The translations under genes were made by a program, and so were the position numbers. Shown here piece after piece: positions 16,893-26,181 of a stretch of 64,000 nt of DNA. Below the pieces are notes generated by a model. That model ran no database searches. It was not told where the DNA came from and worked only from the letters and a program-made list of their open reading frames with translations. This DNA is from Bacillus wiedmannii. GTDB lineage: Bacteria > Bacillota > Bacilli > Bacillales > Bacillaceae_G. Numbering within the stretch: position 1 is the first letter of the stretch; each line of letters begins with the position of its first letter. Where the stretch lies: the NCBI RefSeq assembly GCF_001583695.1, contig NZ_LOBC01000009.1, positions 1 to 64,000 of the forward strand, given 5' to 3'.

Positions 16893-17804
16893 TTAACTTA
16901 CTTTTTTCAAATTGAGAGCTGGCTTTTTGATTCCGCCTTTTTTTACAACATATAGACCCACAAAGATAATAAGTCCGCCAACAAGTTGCATCATATTGAT
17001 TTGCTCCCCTATTGTTACTGCTGCAAAAATAACTGCGAACAATGGCACAAGATACATATAAACCATTACTTTCGTTGAGCCTATTTGACTAATACCGACA
17101 TACCACATTGCTAACCCAAAGATGGTCGCAAAGACAATTGAATATGCAAGAGATCCCCAGCTTGGCGTATCTACTGGCCACGTTAATGTATTTACGTTAA
17201 ATAAACAGTATATAACGAGAGGTACAATTCCAATTAACGTAGACCATGATGTGACTCTCATTGCAGAGTATTTTGTAATAAGAGGTTGTGCTAAAATTGG
17301 ATACCATCCCCAAGCAATTGCTGCGACTAATCCAATTATATTTCCGAGCCACGCATACTCGTAAGTAGCTCCTCCTGTATGCCCTGTTAATAAAACGAAT
17401 GCTGCACCAATAAACGCTACTATTGAACCAATTTGAACTTTCATCGAAAAACGTTCTTGTTTGTGTAATACTGCTAATATCCCTGTAAAAATAGGTGACA
17501 TCGCAATTAATAATGAGGCGTTCGTTGCTGAAGTATATTTCACAGATAGCATAAACATCGTTTGATACATTGCCGTACCAACGATACCGACTGCTATTAA
17601 TCGTAACCAATCTTTTCTTTCAATACGTAATGAGCGTTCCATCATAAATGTAATAAGTAATAATACCGGAGATGCTACTAAAAATCGTAAACTATTAAAT
17701 TGAATGGATGACATATATGCCACGCCATACTTTCCAATTGTATAATTTGCTCCCCATACTAATGCTACTGATACTAGGAGCCACTCCATTTGCCATCGTT
17801 TCAT
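16893..17804 (-). CDS. EamA (DMT) family transporter
   Basis: This 303-residue protein has ten predicted helices in two EamA repeats, beginning WLLVSVALVWGANYTIGKYG, a typical first-repeat signature. It is a putative exporter of amino acids or other small metabolites. The start at 17804 follows AGGGGAG. A longer frame from 17855 crosses that site and the shared operator, so it is rejected. It is divergent from the MocR-type regulator gene, with repeated operator half-sites between them, which suggests the regulator controls this exporter. Confidence 0.85.
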   Translation of the reverse strand: MKRWQMEWLLVSVALVWGANYTIGKYGVAYMSSIQFNSLRFLVASPVLLLITFMMERSLRIERKDWLRLIAVGIVGTAMYQTMFMLSVKYTSATNASLLIAMSPIFTGILAVLHKQERFSMKVQIGSIVAFIGAAFVLLTGHTGGATYEYAWLGNIIGLVAAIAWGWYPILAQPLITKYSAMRVTSWSTLIGIVPLVIYCLFNVNTLTWPVDTPSWGSLAYSIVFATIFGLAMWYVGISQIGSTKVMVYMYLVPLFAVIFAAVTIGEQINMMQLVGGLIIFVGLYVVKKGGIKKPALNLKKVS

Positions 17805-17836
17805 CCGAATCTCCCCTTCCCTATTTAGCATAGTAA

Positions 17837-17888
17837 AATTGGCTGGATATAGCACCGTCCAATTGGCTGTTTTTTTCCCCAGCCAATT
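17837..17888. promoter_or_regulatory. MocR-type operator repeats between divergent genes
   Basis: AATTGGCTG occurs directly at 17837-17845 and 17861-17869 and inverted (CAGCCAATT) at 17880-17888. A TATACT at 17892 is a possible -10 for the regulator gene. Direct repeats with 24-base periodicity plus an inverted copy fit known MocR/PdxR sites. Confidence 0.65.
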
Positions 17889-17928
17889 TGTTATACTGAA
17901 TGTATATAAGAGATACGGAGGCGTTTGT

Positions 17929-19371
17929 ATGGAATGGAAGCTAGATAACGATAGTAAAATCCCTATTTATCAGCAAGTTGTTGACTTTATTGAAAAACGT
18001 ATTACATTCGGAGAACTTCCTCCAGGTAGCTTCGTCCCTTCCGAACGGAAATTAGCTACGCAATTAAATGTAAACCGAAGTACAGTAACAACTGCTTATA
18101 ATGAACTTCGTGCTATGGGAATTGTAGAAAGTACGACTGGTAAAGGTACACGTGTAAGTACACATATGTGGGGCGTTTCTCCAACATTAACTCCGAATTG
18201 GAGAAATTTCGTAGAAGGTGGTACTTTTTTACCAAACTTACCGTTACTTCGCCATATTCGGGCAGAAGTACAACAAAATGAAAATATTATAGATTTTGCA
18301 AACGGAGAGCTCGGTTGTAATCTCTATCCTCACGAGCAACTACAAACGATTTTACGAGAACAACCGTTAACGCATTCATTAAGTTATGATCATCCGCAAG
18401 GCTATCTCCCGCTAAGACAAGCGGTCGTAAAATATATGAAAGAATATTTAAAAGTTGAAGCGACTGAACAATCCATTATGATTACATCTGGCGCACAGCA
18501 AGCACTTCACCTTATCGTTCAATGTTTATTAAATCCCGGTGATGCTGTCGCTTTCGAAAGTCCATCGCACTGTTATTCCTTACCGTTATTCCAATCAGCA
18601 GGTATTCGTATTTTCCCATTACCTGTCGATGAACACGGTATTAATCCAGACGATGTACAAGAGTTATATAGAAAACATCGTATTAAAATGATTTTTTTAA
18701 ATCCAAATTTCCAAAATCCTACGGGAACAATGCTTCATCCAAACCGTAGAAAAAAATTGTTATCACTTTGCGCAGACTTACGAATTGCGATTGTGGAAGA
18801 TGATCCGTCCAGTCTACTTACGCTAGAAAAGAAACAACCTTGCCCTACTTTAAAATCAATAGATGAAAATGGGACAGTCATTTATGTACATTCCTTATCA
18901 AAAATGATTGCACCAGGCTTACGAGTTGGCTGGCTTGTCGCTCCGCAGTCTGTAGTAGAAAGGTTATCCGACGCAAGGCACCAAATGGAATTAGGAATGA
19001 GCATTTTCCCACAGTGGCTTATGCAACAATTTTTCGAAACTGTACCATTTCAGTCTCATATCGTACCGTTACGAAAACAATTAGCAGAAAAAAGAGACGT
19101 TATCGTTCGCGCCTTAAATGAGCAACTTCACGACAAAATCTCTTTTTCAAACCCGACCGGCGGTATATACATATGGGGAAAACTAAAAGAACCGATAAAC
19201 GAAAAACAACTTATTATGCAAAGTTTAAAACAAGAAATCGCATTTATGCCAGGTAGTATTTTCGGTGCGAAAGATGGTTATATTCGTTTATCTTATGGAA
19301 AAGTGAATATTGATCAAATTGAGGAAGGTATTTCTCGTTTGCGTGAGGCTATTTTGGTATGTGAAAAATAA
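17929..19371 (+). CDS. MocR/PdxR-type regulator (GntR HTH plus aminotransferase domain)
   Basis: This 480-residue protein has an N-terminal GntR winged helix (KIPIYQQVVDFIEKRI, SERKLATQLNVNRSTVT). A full-length fold-type I aminotransferase domain follows, with the PLP region HSLSKMIAPGLRVGW supplying the Schiff-base Lys; LNPNFQNPTG is also typical. MocR proteins sense PLP and amino-acid adducts. The start at 17929 has GGAGG 7 bases upstream; an in-frame ATG at 17839 lies within the operator. It is divergent from the EamA exporter it probably regulates. Confidence 0.9.
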   Translation: MEWKLDNDSKIPIYQQVVDFIEKRITFGELPPGSFVPSERKLATQLNVNRSTVTTAYNELRAMGIVESTTGKGTRVSTHMWGVSPTLTPNWRNFVEGGTFLPNLPLLRHIRAEVQQNENIIDFANGELGCNLYPHEQLQTILREQPLTHSLSYDHPQGYLPLRQAVVKYMKEYLKVEATEQSIMITSGAQQALHLIVQCLLNPGDAVAFESPSHCYSLPLFQSAGIRIFPLPVDEHGINPDDVQELYRKHRIKMIFLNPNFQNPTGTMLHPNRRKKLLSLCADLRIAIVEDDPSSLLTLEKKQPCPTLKSIDENGTVIYVHSLSKMIAPGLRVGWLVAPQSVVERLSDARHQMELGMSIFPQWLMQQFFETVPFQSHIVPLRKQLAEKRDVIVRALNEQLHDKISFSNPTGGIYIWGKLKEPINEKQLIMQSLKQEIAFMPGSIFGAKDGYIRLSYGKVNIDQIEEGISRLREAILVCEK

Positions 19372-19452
19372 CATTATTTAAAGTTTTCTCGTTTGACAAA
19401 ACCTAAATCTACCATTATTATCAACACGAACCTATTTATAGGAGTGATACCA

Positions 19453-19893
19453 ATGAAAATTTACGTTGATGCAGATGCTTGTCCTGTAAAAGATGTAATT
19501 ATTTTTGAAGCTAAGAAGGCAGAAATCCCTGTTACCCTCGTTACTAGCTTTTCTCATTATTCTAATGCAGAACAGCCAACAGGCGTAGAAACAATTTATG
19601 TTGATTCTGGAGCAGATGCTGCAGATTACCGGATTATGCAGTTAGCAAAAAAAGAAGATTTAATCGTAACACAAGATTACGGTCTTGCTTCGCTTGCTTT
19701 AGCAAAAGGGTGTATCGTTCTACACCATAAAGGGTATAAGTATACGAATGAAAACATTGAACAATTGTTACAAACTCGGTATTTAAGTGCAATGGTTCGA
19801 AAAAGCGGTAAGCGTACAAAGGGACCAAAACCATTTACAGCAGAAGATAAAGAGAAATTTAGAGCGCTCTTTAAAAGTATGATTGCACTTTAG
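19453..19893 (+). CDS. YaiI/YqxD family protein (DUF188)
   Basis: This 146-residue protein has the DUF188 signature [16 protein letters not shown] at its N-terminus, then [15 protein letters not shown] and [14 protein letters not shown]. These form an NYN/PIN-like nuclease fold with conserved aspartates. The cellular role is unestablished. The start at 19453 follows GGAGTG; the 20 in-frame codons before it cover the ribosome site and are not family sequence. It may be read with the preceding regulator gene. Confidence 0.85.
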   Translation: MKIYVDADACPVKDVIIFEAKKAEIPVTLVTSFSHYSNAEQPTGVETIYVDSGADAADYRIMQLAKKEDLIVTQDYGLASLALAKGCIVLHHKGYKYTNENIEQLLQTRYLSAMVRKSGKRTKGPKPFTAEDKEKFRALFKSMIAL

Positions 19894-19930
19894 AAATGAA
19901 TCTTCTATTTGTAGGGAAAGCTTTATAATA

Positions 19931-19967
19931 AAGAAGAGAATATCGGAATGAACATTCTCTTCTTGGG
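19931..19967. terminator. Terminator between converging genes
   Basis: AAGAAGAGAAT and ATTCTCTTCTT pair around a 12-base loop, between the DUF188 gene and the minus-strand DUF3892 gene. Confidence 0.7.
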
Positions 19968-19977
19968 GTTTACCCTT

Positions 19978-20292
19978 TTAAAATGAAGGTAAATTATCTA
20001 AGTTATTTTCTTTTATGCCATCCGGTTCACTACGTATAATATCTCTACCATACTTATGAAATACGTCCACATGAGCTAACTTCCCTGATTTTGCTTCACT
20101 AAGAGCGGTCATATAATCTAACTCTCTCCCGCTACTTGTTTTAAACGCTATTAAATCCCCGTCATCATTTTTACGAACGGCAACTATTTGTTCTGCCCCT
20201 GAATTGCCTTCATGGTCTACTTCAAATTGAGCTTGTTCTTCTCCTTGATGTAAGTAATCATTATAAACTTTTTCAAAGTCTTTGTTGTCCAT
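19978..20292 (-). CDS. DUF3892 domain protein
   Basis: This 104-residue protein has the DUF3892 core: IVAVRKNDDGDLIAFK, RELDYMTALSEAKSGK, then VDVFHKYGRDIIRSEPDG and the terminal NLDNLPSF. The domain is common in Bacillus and its function is unknown. The start at 20292 (MDNKDF) has GGAGGTGAG just upstream; the upstream ATG at 20310 includes that site. It is a single gene. Confidence 0.8.
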   Translation of the reverse strand: MDNKDFEKVYNDYLHQGEEQAQFEVDHEGNSGAEQIVAVRKNDDGDLIAFKTSSGRELDYMTALSEAKSGKLAHVDVFHKYGRDIIRSEPDGIKENNLDNLPSF

Positions 20293-20536
20293 AAAACTCA
20301 CCTCCAGCACATTTCATTAGTATGGTTGGGAGGTGTTGGTTTTATGTACCTTTTTATTACCGTAACAAGTCTTTACTACTCCAAATAAAGAATACTGGTC
20401 ATTTTTTGTAGCCTAATACAAATCTATTTATAGTTCCTTACCTTCTTAATTTAAGCTAAATTTAAGTGTTAATATTTTCCTGACAACTTTATAATTGATT
20501 ATGTCGAAACGAAATTTGAAATGGAGAATGGCTAAG

Positions 20537-21409
20537 ATGAATATAGATATTAATCGTTTAACTGATATTTGTTTAGAGTATCAGCAATCTAGATTTTATG
20601 TTACTAGAATCCCTAAAGATTTCTTATCAATTGCCCAAAAACGTTTTTCTATATCAACGAATGATCAAATTATTGCTTTTTTAAGTTGTAATTTATTTGG
20701 ATCAGGCAAGTATGGTGTTTACTTTACGAGTTCGGGTTTATACTGGAAAAATTGGTTATTAGGTAAAGGAAAATTGAAATGGGATCAATTAATTGAAGTG
20801 CAACAAATTGAAATTGATAAAGATGGTTTCTTATCTTTTGATGCACAAAAAAGCTTTAATATTAACGGGAGTGATTATCCACCACTGTTATTTAAAGAAT
20901 TACTTATAGCTCTTACAAATTCATTCCAAAATTCTAAACAACATGATATACATCCAGTTATAAAAATGGATGAGATAAAATCAATTTGCTCATTATTTGA
21001 AACATACAATGAATTATTAGAACCTGATAACGGATTATTTGTAGACACTCATATTTCAGACAAAAAGTTAAAAGCAATTGAGGCACGATTTATCGTTCCT
21101 AAAGAAGAACAAATCATCGCTTTTTTAGATACATCTATCCTTGGGAATATGGGGAAAGGATCTGATGGAGTATTAATTTGTGAATCAGGTATATATTTTA
21201 GAGAAACTTTTGTACACTTATATTTCCCATGGCATGTCTTTAAAAATATACCTATTACTTTAACATCAGATGAATTTGAAATTGGGAAAGGAAATATATT
21301 TCATCTTCAACATGCTAGAATGGCTAGTCAAGATATTTTATTGTTCATGAAGAATTTAAAACAGTATGTGAATAGTTTATATGAAGAACATCCACAATTA
21401 CATATTTAA
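20537..21409 (+). CDS. Protein of two tandem related domains, unknown function
   Basis: About 290 residues. Two similar halves are visible: DQIIAFLSCNLFGSGKYGVY with LYWKN and KWDQL, then EQIIAFLDTSILGNMGKGSD with IYFRE and FPWHVF. Each looks like a small beta-rich PH/GRAM-like module, so the gene arose by internal duplication. No signal peptide or membrane helix is seen. The ATG at 20537 has GGAGA upstream; ATG 20501 is an alternative. I know no function. It is a single transcript with a strong terminator. Confidence 0.6.
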   Translation: MNIDINRLTDICLEYQQSRFYVTRIPKDFLSIAQKRFSISTNDQIIAFLSCNLFGSGKYGVYFTSSGLYWKNWLLGKGKLKWDQLIEVQQIEIDKDGFLSFDAQKSFNINGSDYPPLLFKELLIALTNSFQNSKQHDIHPVIKMDEIKSICSLFETYNELLEPDNGLFVDTHISDKKLKAIEARFIVPKEEQIIAFLDTSILGNMGKGSDGVLICESGIYFRETFVHLYFPWHVFKNIPITLTSDEFEIGKGNIFHLQHARMASQDILLFMKNLKQYVNSLYEEHPQLHI

Positions 21410-21468
21410 TACATTTCTTATTACATACAAGCACATGTATAGTTAAGTCTAAAATTTCAATTCAACTA

Positions 21469-21516
21469 AAAAACCGATTATTTTTGTAGAGAGCCTACAT
21501 GTATAATCGGTTTTTT
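21469..21516 (+). terminator. Intrinsic terminator
   Basis: AAAACCGATTAT and ATAATCGGTTTT surround a 22-base loop and are followed by a T-run. Confidence 0.8.
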
Positions 21517-21566
21517 AATCTTATTCTTTTCTTACGTACTCATTTATAATGGCATCTAGTGATTTT

Positions 21567-22391
21567 TTAATACCTCCGCAAATCCTTCAAAGTCTCCAAT
21601 ATATCATCTGTAAAGGCTGTACTACCTTCTGCCTCTAAAACTCTGAAATAAAAACTTCTTAGGAAAGTTCTAATATTTTGTACTAAAATAGCATGCTGCG
21701 GATGTCGGATGTCTTCAACAGTTGCTATACTATGTAGCCAGTTGCCCCACTCTTCTTCTGTTAAAAGATTTTGGTTACGTAACGACATAATTGGCGTTAC
21801 TAATCTCTCATCCTCAAAGTGTATATATACGTCATCATGTAAGCGAACCTTCTGACGAACAGCAGCTAGTATTGCATATGAAAACTCACGATTTTGTATT
21901 GTACGTGCTAACGCATCTAGTGCATCAGCCGCATGCGCCGTAGAGTGTGCCCAACCTTTTCCTTCTACGTAGCCTCTTACATCTTCTTCTAAATATACAT
22001 ATTCCAGTACTTGTTCTGCCACACTGTACAGTTGTTCTTCGGATAACAACGGTTCTCTTTCATGAACAGATAAAATAAGTGGTGGAATTAATACGGAGAA
22101 TGCACGTTTAAAAACAGAGTCTGTGCCCTTTTCACCAATTTTATAAAATAAATAATCAGGACTAATTGCTTGTAACATTAATCCTCTTAACTCTTTTTGT
22201 CTAAACACATCATTTGTAATCCATGTATGAAGCGTACTATAAATTAAATCATCGCGTAATTCAGCATCAGGTGATCCGATATAATCTAGCATCCACTGTG
22301 CATACGGATATGCATCTACATCTTCTGGTACAGCATAATTATTATTTTTAATTTGTAGTAGTTCTTCTTTTAATTCTAGTACTTCATTCAT
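21567..22391 (-). CDS. DUF2785 domain protein
   Basis: This 274-residue, mostly helical, soluble acidic protein contains GWAHSTAHAADALDALART, the most conserved DUF2785 stretch, and an N-terminal LRDDLIYSTLHTWI. The fold suggests HEAT-like helical repeats. The biochemical role is unknown. The ATG is preceded by AAAGGGG. It is an isolated gene, and about 235 bases upstream of it hold no visible gene. Confidence 0.75.
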   Translation of the reverse strand: MNEVLELKEELLQIKNNNYAVPEDVDAYPYAQWMLDYIGSPDAELRDDLIYSTLHTWITNDVFRQKELRGLMLQAISPDYLFYKIGEKGTDSVFKRAFSVLIPPLILSVHEREPLLSEEQLYSVAEQVLEYVYLEEDVRGYVEGKGWAHSTAHAADALDALARTIQNREFSYAILAAVRQKVRLHDDVYIHFEDERLVTPIMSLRNQNLLTEEEWGNWLHSIATVEDIRHPQHAILVQNIRTFLRSFYFRVLEAEGSTAFTDDILETLKDLRRY

Positions 22392-22627
22392 TATATTTCC
22401 TGTCCCCTTTTTACTTTATTAACATATTTTCGCCTTATCCCCTGTAATTACCTATCCTTATATGAACTTGATTCAATTATATATAATTTATCCTGATAAA
22501 TAAAAGGAAATACATTAGAACATCGCAGTCTCTCACTTTGTTTACATGCATTTCATGTAAGTTTAAGTTATAAAATAAAGGATGTTTTTTCTTTTGTATT
22601 CACACATAGTTACAATCAAAAATTTAA

Positions 22628-23170
22628 TCATTTTAGAACTTGTTTAATAAATTCTGTTTTAGCTTTTGTGTATGCTTCTCTATCTTGGTTAAATCTTTTA
22701 GCTAAATCTTGTTTAAGATTTGAATACTCATAAACTAATTGTGGATTTTCTCGTAAGCGGTTACGAAATAAAAGTTGTTGCTCCCATCGCTCAGTTCCTT
22801 TAACCATCAAATGCAAGTGAGCTACACGCCTATTATTATTAACTTTCACAAAGAACCTTCTCCAAGGTCTCTCATCTAATTCTGGGCTTACATAATGCCA
22901 ATTATATATGGCCAATGTAGCTGAAATATCTAGTACTCTATCAAATGAGTCTATTTCAGCCATTAGATCAATGATAGATTTTGCAGGTAAACCAGGTATG
23001 GATGTACTTCCTATATGTATTACTTTTCTTATACCTAGAGGAGCAAGCAGTTCATATAATTGCTGCTCTTCACATCGGCCTTTATCTTGCCAATCAGGAT
23101 TTGCATTAACTATCTCTACTGACTCATTCGCCCATACAGGCCAATCGTTCGGATTCTCTTTTTTATCCAT
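22628..23170 (-). CDS. GrpB family protein (UPF0157, nucleotidyltransferase-like)
   Basis: This protein of about 180 residues has the GrpB hallmark HIGSTSIPGLPAKSIIDLM, where GS and the later aspartate-type positions resemble the nucleotidyltransferase active site. FRNRLRENPQLVYEYSNLKQ follows in its C-terminal helical part. Some members are fused to dephospho-CoA kinase; substrate is unknown. Several starts are possible (GTG 23182, ATG 23179, ATG 23170); the last best fits AAAGGG upstream. Confidence 0.85.
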   Translation of the reverse strand: MDKKENPNDWPVWANESVEIVNANPDWQDKGRCEEQQLYELLAPLGIRKVIHIGSTSIPGLPAKSIIDLMAEIDSFDRVLDISATLAIYNWHYVSPELDERPWRRFFVKVNNNRRVAHLHLMVKGTERWEQQLLFRNRLRENPQLVYEYSNLKQDLAKRFNQDREAYTKAKTEFIKQVLK

Positions 23171-23212
23171 CCAAAACATCACCCTTTCACGATTTTTTCT
23201 ATATAAACCGTA

Positions 23213-23419
23213 TTAAATTCCTTTAAATACAACTACCGTATCATCAAAATCACTATTCCGAAATACACATCCGCACACTCTTTCAGATTATGCTAGTTCG
23301 TTTGCAAATGTTGTTTTTCCTGAAGCTGTAATATCACTTACTCCAACTCTTATTGGATGTGTTAAATTTAATTTTAAAATATGATCTGCAATTTCTTTCA
23401 TACGTTGTTTTCGGTTCAT
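23213..23419 (-). pseudogene. Uridine kinase-like gene, internally deleted
   Basis: GGAGGAAATATC precedes ATG at 23419. The first 43 codons (MNRKQRMKEIADHILKL to TASGKTTFANELA) match the N-terminus of Bacillus uridine kinase-like P-loop proteins, but the Walker A begins with Asp (DITASGKT) where Gly is expected. A TAA at 23288-23290 follows. The same frame then encodes RNSDFDDTVVVFKGI, typical of the C-terminus of the same family, ending at TAA 23213. About 130 or more middle residues are missing, so this is a deletion relic. Confidence 0.7.
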
Positions 23420-23508
23420 GATATTTCCTCCACACAACCAGTTTACATAATATTATTATGAGTGAGATTTTGTGTCACTATTTGTCGGTAAGTCGATATC
23501 CTTTGTCG

Positions 23509-23584
23509 AATCGTTGATATATCGAAAAAATCGTTGATATATTTTAAGTTACGATAGATATATTTGAAAAATCGTTGATATATT
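23509..23584. repeat. Short direct repeats (ATCGTTGATATAT)
   Basis: The 13-base word ATCGTTGATATAT occurs at 23510-23522, 23530-23542 and 23571-23583, with a degenerate copy near 23551. They lie just after the phosphoesterase stop codon. They might be a regulator site or replication slippage product; nothing further is evident. Confidence 0.6.
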
Positions 23585-23593
23585 ATGATTGGC

Positions 23594-24337
23594 TTACTTT
23601 CCCTTAAATCCTCGATATAAAGCAGTGCGTAACTCTTGTTTGTATTCTTCAATCTCTGGCATATTGAGTTCTTCTGCTAGCCTGATGGCCAATTCAATAT
23701 CATACGGTACACGTACGAGTTGAATGGAAAAGCTCGCTGCTTCTTTTTTACCGTAAGTTCCTTCAAATATTAAATAGGACGCTTGTGTAATTTCAAGAGG
23801 ATTACCTACACTACCAGCATTACATAACGTTTTCCCTCTGAAATTTTGAACGAATGCTTGGTGAACGTCACCGTAGCAAACGACATCTGGTTTTCTTTCT
23901 CCTTCTATATTCTCTGTGAGCTCACTGTTTTCGAACATACTAATACGCTCTTCTCTTGAGGCATGTGGTTGTATTCTTTCATATAAACTTCTTGGTGAGG
24001 CGTGGAACATACGAATCAGTTTGCCGCTCATAAAAAATTCGATTGAAAATGGTAAGCTTCTTAAATAGTCATTTTGTTCTTCCGATAATTGTTTTTGGTG
24101 CCATTTTAACGCTTCAAATTCAGTCGGTTTTGTAATAAAATCATCCCAGTTCCCCATTACAACTCCATCACATTCTTTACGAATGATTTCAATCACTTCG
24201 CTAGAATGGGGACCTTTTCCGACTAGATCTCCAAGACAAATAATGCGCTCGATTCCTCTTACTTTAATATCTTTCAGTACAGAATCTAATGCTGGAATAT
24301 TACCGTGAATATCTGAAATTACCGCTATTTTATCCAT
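23594..24337 (-). CDS. Calcineurin-like metallophosphoesterase family protein
   Basis: This 247-residue enzyme has the full metal-binding set: SDIHGN (residues 8-13), GDLVGKGP, GNWDD and, in the C-terminal half, CYGDVHQAF and NAGSVGNPLE. It belongs to the YfcE/MJ0936 phosphodiesterase group. The substrate is unknown. The ATG follows GGAGGGATTCAT. It lies directly after the broken aminoglycoside phosphotransferase gene and may once have shared its transcript. Confidence 0.85.
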   Translation of the reverse strand: MDKIAVISDIHGNIPALDSVLKDIKVRGIERIICLGDLVGKGPHSSEVIEIIRKECDGVVMGNWDDFITKPTEFEALKWHQKQLSEEQNDYLRSLPFSIEFFMSGKLIRMFHASPRSLYERIQPHASREERISMFENSELTENIEGERKPDVVCYGDVHQAFVQNFRGKTLCNAGSVGNPLEITQASYLIFEGTYGKKEAASFSIQLVRVPYDIELAIRLAEELNMPEIEEYKQELRTALYRGFKGK

Positions 24338-24350
24338 ATGAATCCCTCCA

Positions 24351-25307
24351 TTACTTATTGTTTATTATATCCTCATGTTGTGATTGATACCATTTTGGAA
24401 TATAGGATGAAAAATTGTTATGATCTTCGATAATTCGGTTTAATCTCTCTTTCATATCATTAACTAAATGTGGCGTACTTCGGTTTGTCCATACGATATC
24501 AGCTGGGAATGTCATTGCTGCATATAATGAGTACAGCTGCCAAAAGTAAAGCGATGGTTCGCCTCCGCAATAACCTTGAACTTGTCCAACCGCAAATGGT
24601 TTGCTTATTCTTGTAGTAAAAATCGCTACGTTATAAAAATCGTGTATTGGATCGCCAAAATCATATCCACCAAAATCGATAACGATAAATTCCTTATTAT
24701 GAATCATACTATTTGCTGGATGGAAGTCATCGTGTAAAAATGTGATTGGGCGATTTTTCAATAATTGTTTATGCTCCCCTACAAAACTTAATACTGGCTT
24801 CAAATCAAGGAAGTCTATTTCATAGTTTGCTAACGCTTCTACGTATCTTTCGTATTTATTCCATCGAACCGTTTCCTATTTATTACTTGCACTTTCTCTT
24901 TCAATTGAGTGGATTCTCTTTAATACTTCCCCTGCTTTTCTTCCTGCATAATACTGTTCTTCCACCGATAGCTTCCCTAAACCTTCTTCACCATTTACAC
25001 CTTGGGCCCATTCAAATACTTGAACACATTTATTTAAATCCTCCAGCTTTATAAAATGAATTAACTGAGGCGTAGGAATATGTAATAACTCTAATTGTTT
25101 CATATACGTATATTCTTCTTGTTTACGTTCAAAATGAACAGCATCACATACTTTTACAAAATAAGTTTCTTCGTTCTTTAATTCAATTTTATATTTCTCT
25201 TCATGTGAAAAACCTTTTGAAATAGCTGTACACTTTACAATACGAGGCCATTCTAGTTTTCTCTCTATCTCTCTAAGTATTTCCTTCACAACGTTCACCT
25301 CTATCAA
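24351..25307 (-). pseudogene. Aminoglycoside phosphotransferase family gene with one in-frame stop
   Basis: The two open halves (25307-24876 and onward to 24351) are in the same frame and separated by a single TAG at 24878-24876 between ASNK and ETVRWNKYERY. The combined 318 residues make a complete APH-fold kinase: N-lobe with EKYKIELKNEETYFVKV, brenner motif FLHDDFHPANSM and metal motif VIDFGGYDFGDP. A CAG to TAG change is the simplest cause. The first half overlaps the VOC gene stop by four bases. Two fragments could in theory be made, but activity is doubtful. Confidence 0.75.
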
Positions 25308-26101
25308 TATATGTACAAACTACCTAACACTTCATACTCTCGTTTATTTTCACCTTTAAACTCCACTGCAAATGGATATTCACCATGATTCTTCAAACGT
25401 TCTAGTACTAACCCTTCTCCTATTGGTTCACAAAACTGCACATGAACGTCACCAAACGATACGCTTTGACACTCTGCATTCCATTCTTCATTTTTAACGA
25501 CCTGGCTTGCAGTTAGCCCCATTACTTCTTTCCATTTCCGTACTGTTTCTCGAACGTTTTTCACTGAGTAATGAATCGTTTCAATTTGTTGTACTTTGTT
25601 TTTATGTTCAGTGATCGTCCCTATGTTACGTAAATCGTTTCTTCTTTCTTCGTCCGTTTCATTCCATTGTATAAAGAAAGGTAATTTCGGTCCGTTCTCT
25701 TCTTGCTTTATAAATAACATTTTCCACTCTAAAAGGCGGCCATCTTTTCTCATACGTTTCCCTTCAAATGGCCCTATCGTTTGTAAACCGTATTTACTAA
25801 ACTGATCTGCTAATTCTTCAATGGCATCTGTTCGAATTGCGATTTGTAACATACCTTCTCCAGTTTGTAATTTCACCACTGTTTCTTGTACTAATGGATT
25901 GTCTGCTTCTTTCGCTTTTTCTTCATGTTGAACTGCCAGAAATTCTATGTATGATAAATCAAAATAACTTAAACTATTCCAAGTACCCCAAGTAGTATGC
26001 TCTCCGCCTAATACAGTATGAAATCCAAGTTCCTGCATTTGCTTTGCCGCTTCCTCCGGTGTACAATTCACTGCGTGTACGAGATGATCAAATCGTAACA
26101 T
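25304..26101 (-). CDS. VOC family (glyoxalase-like) protein
   Basis: This 265-residue protein has two VOC-type beta-alpha-beta-beta-beta modules. The N-terminal LRFDHLVHAVNCTPEEAAKQ carries the metal-site His region and LSYIEFLAVQ; the C-terminal IETIHYSVKNVRETVRKW and VHVQFCEP form the second. It resembles the glyoxalase-like (PF13468) group, whose substrates are unassigned. It overlaps the APH-type gene by four bases (ATGA type), so the two are coupled. Confidence 0.8.
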   Translation of the reverse strand: MLRFDHLVHAVNCTPEEAAKQMQELGFHTVLGGEHTTWGTWNSLSYFDLSYIEFLAVQHEEKAKEADNPLVQETVVKLQTGEGMLQIAIRTDAIEELADQFSKYGLQTIGPFEGKRMRKDGRLLEWKMLFIKQEENGPKLPFFIQWNETDEERRNDLRNIGTITEHKNKVQQIETIHYSVKNVRETVRKWKEVMGLTASQVVKNEEWNAECQSVSFGDVHVQFCEPIGEGLVLERLKNHGEYPFAVEFKGENKREYEVLGSLYIY

Positions 26102-26181
26102 GTCTTTCTCCCCTTTCTCTCCATCCTTTTATTGTATATTTTATTTTTATTTCGTTCAATTCAAAAAACTTTAAAACCTAG

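Noticed and set aside
23443-23652. 69-codon minus-strand ORF over the ATCGTTGATATAT repeats
   Set aside because: It overlaps the end of the phosphoesterase gene in another frame and is dictated by the repeats; no ribosome site.
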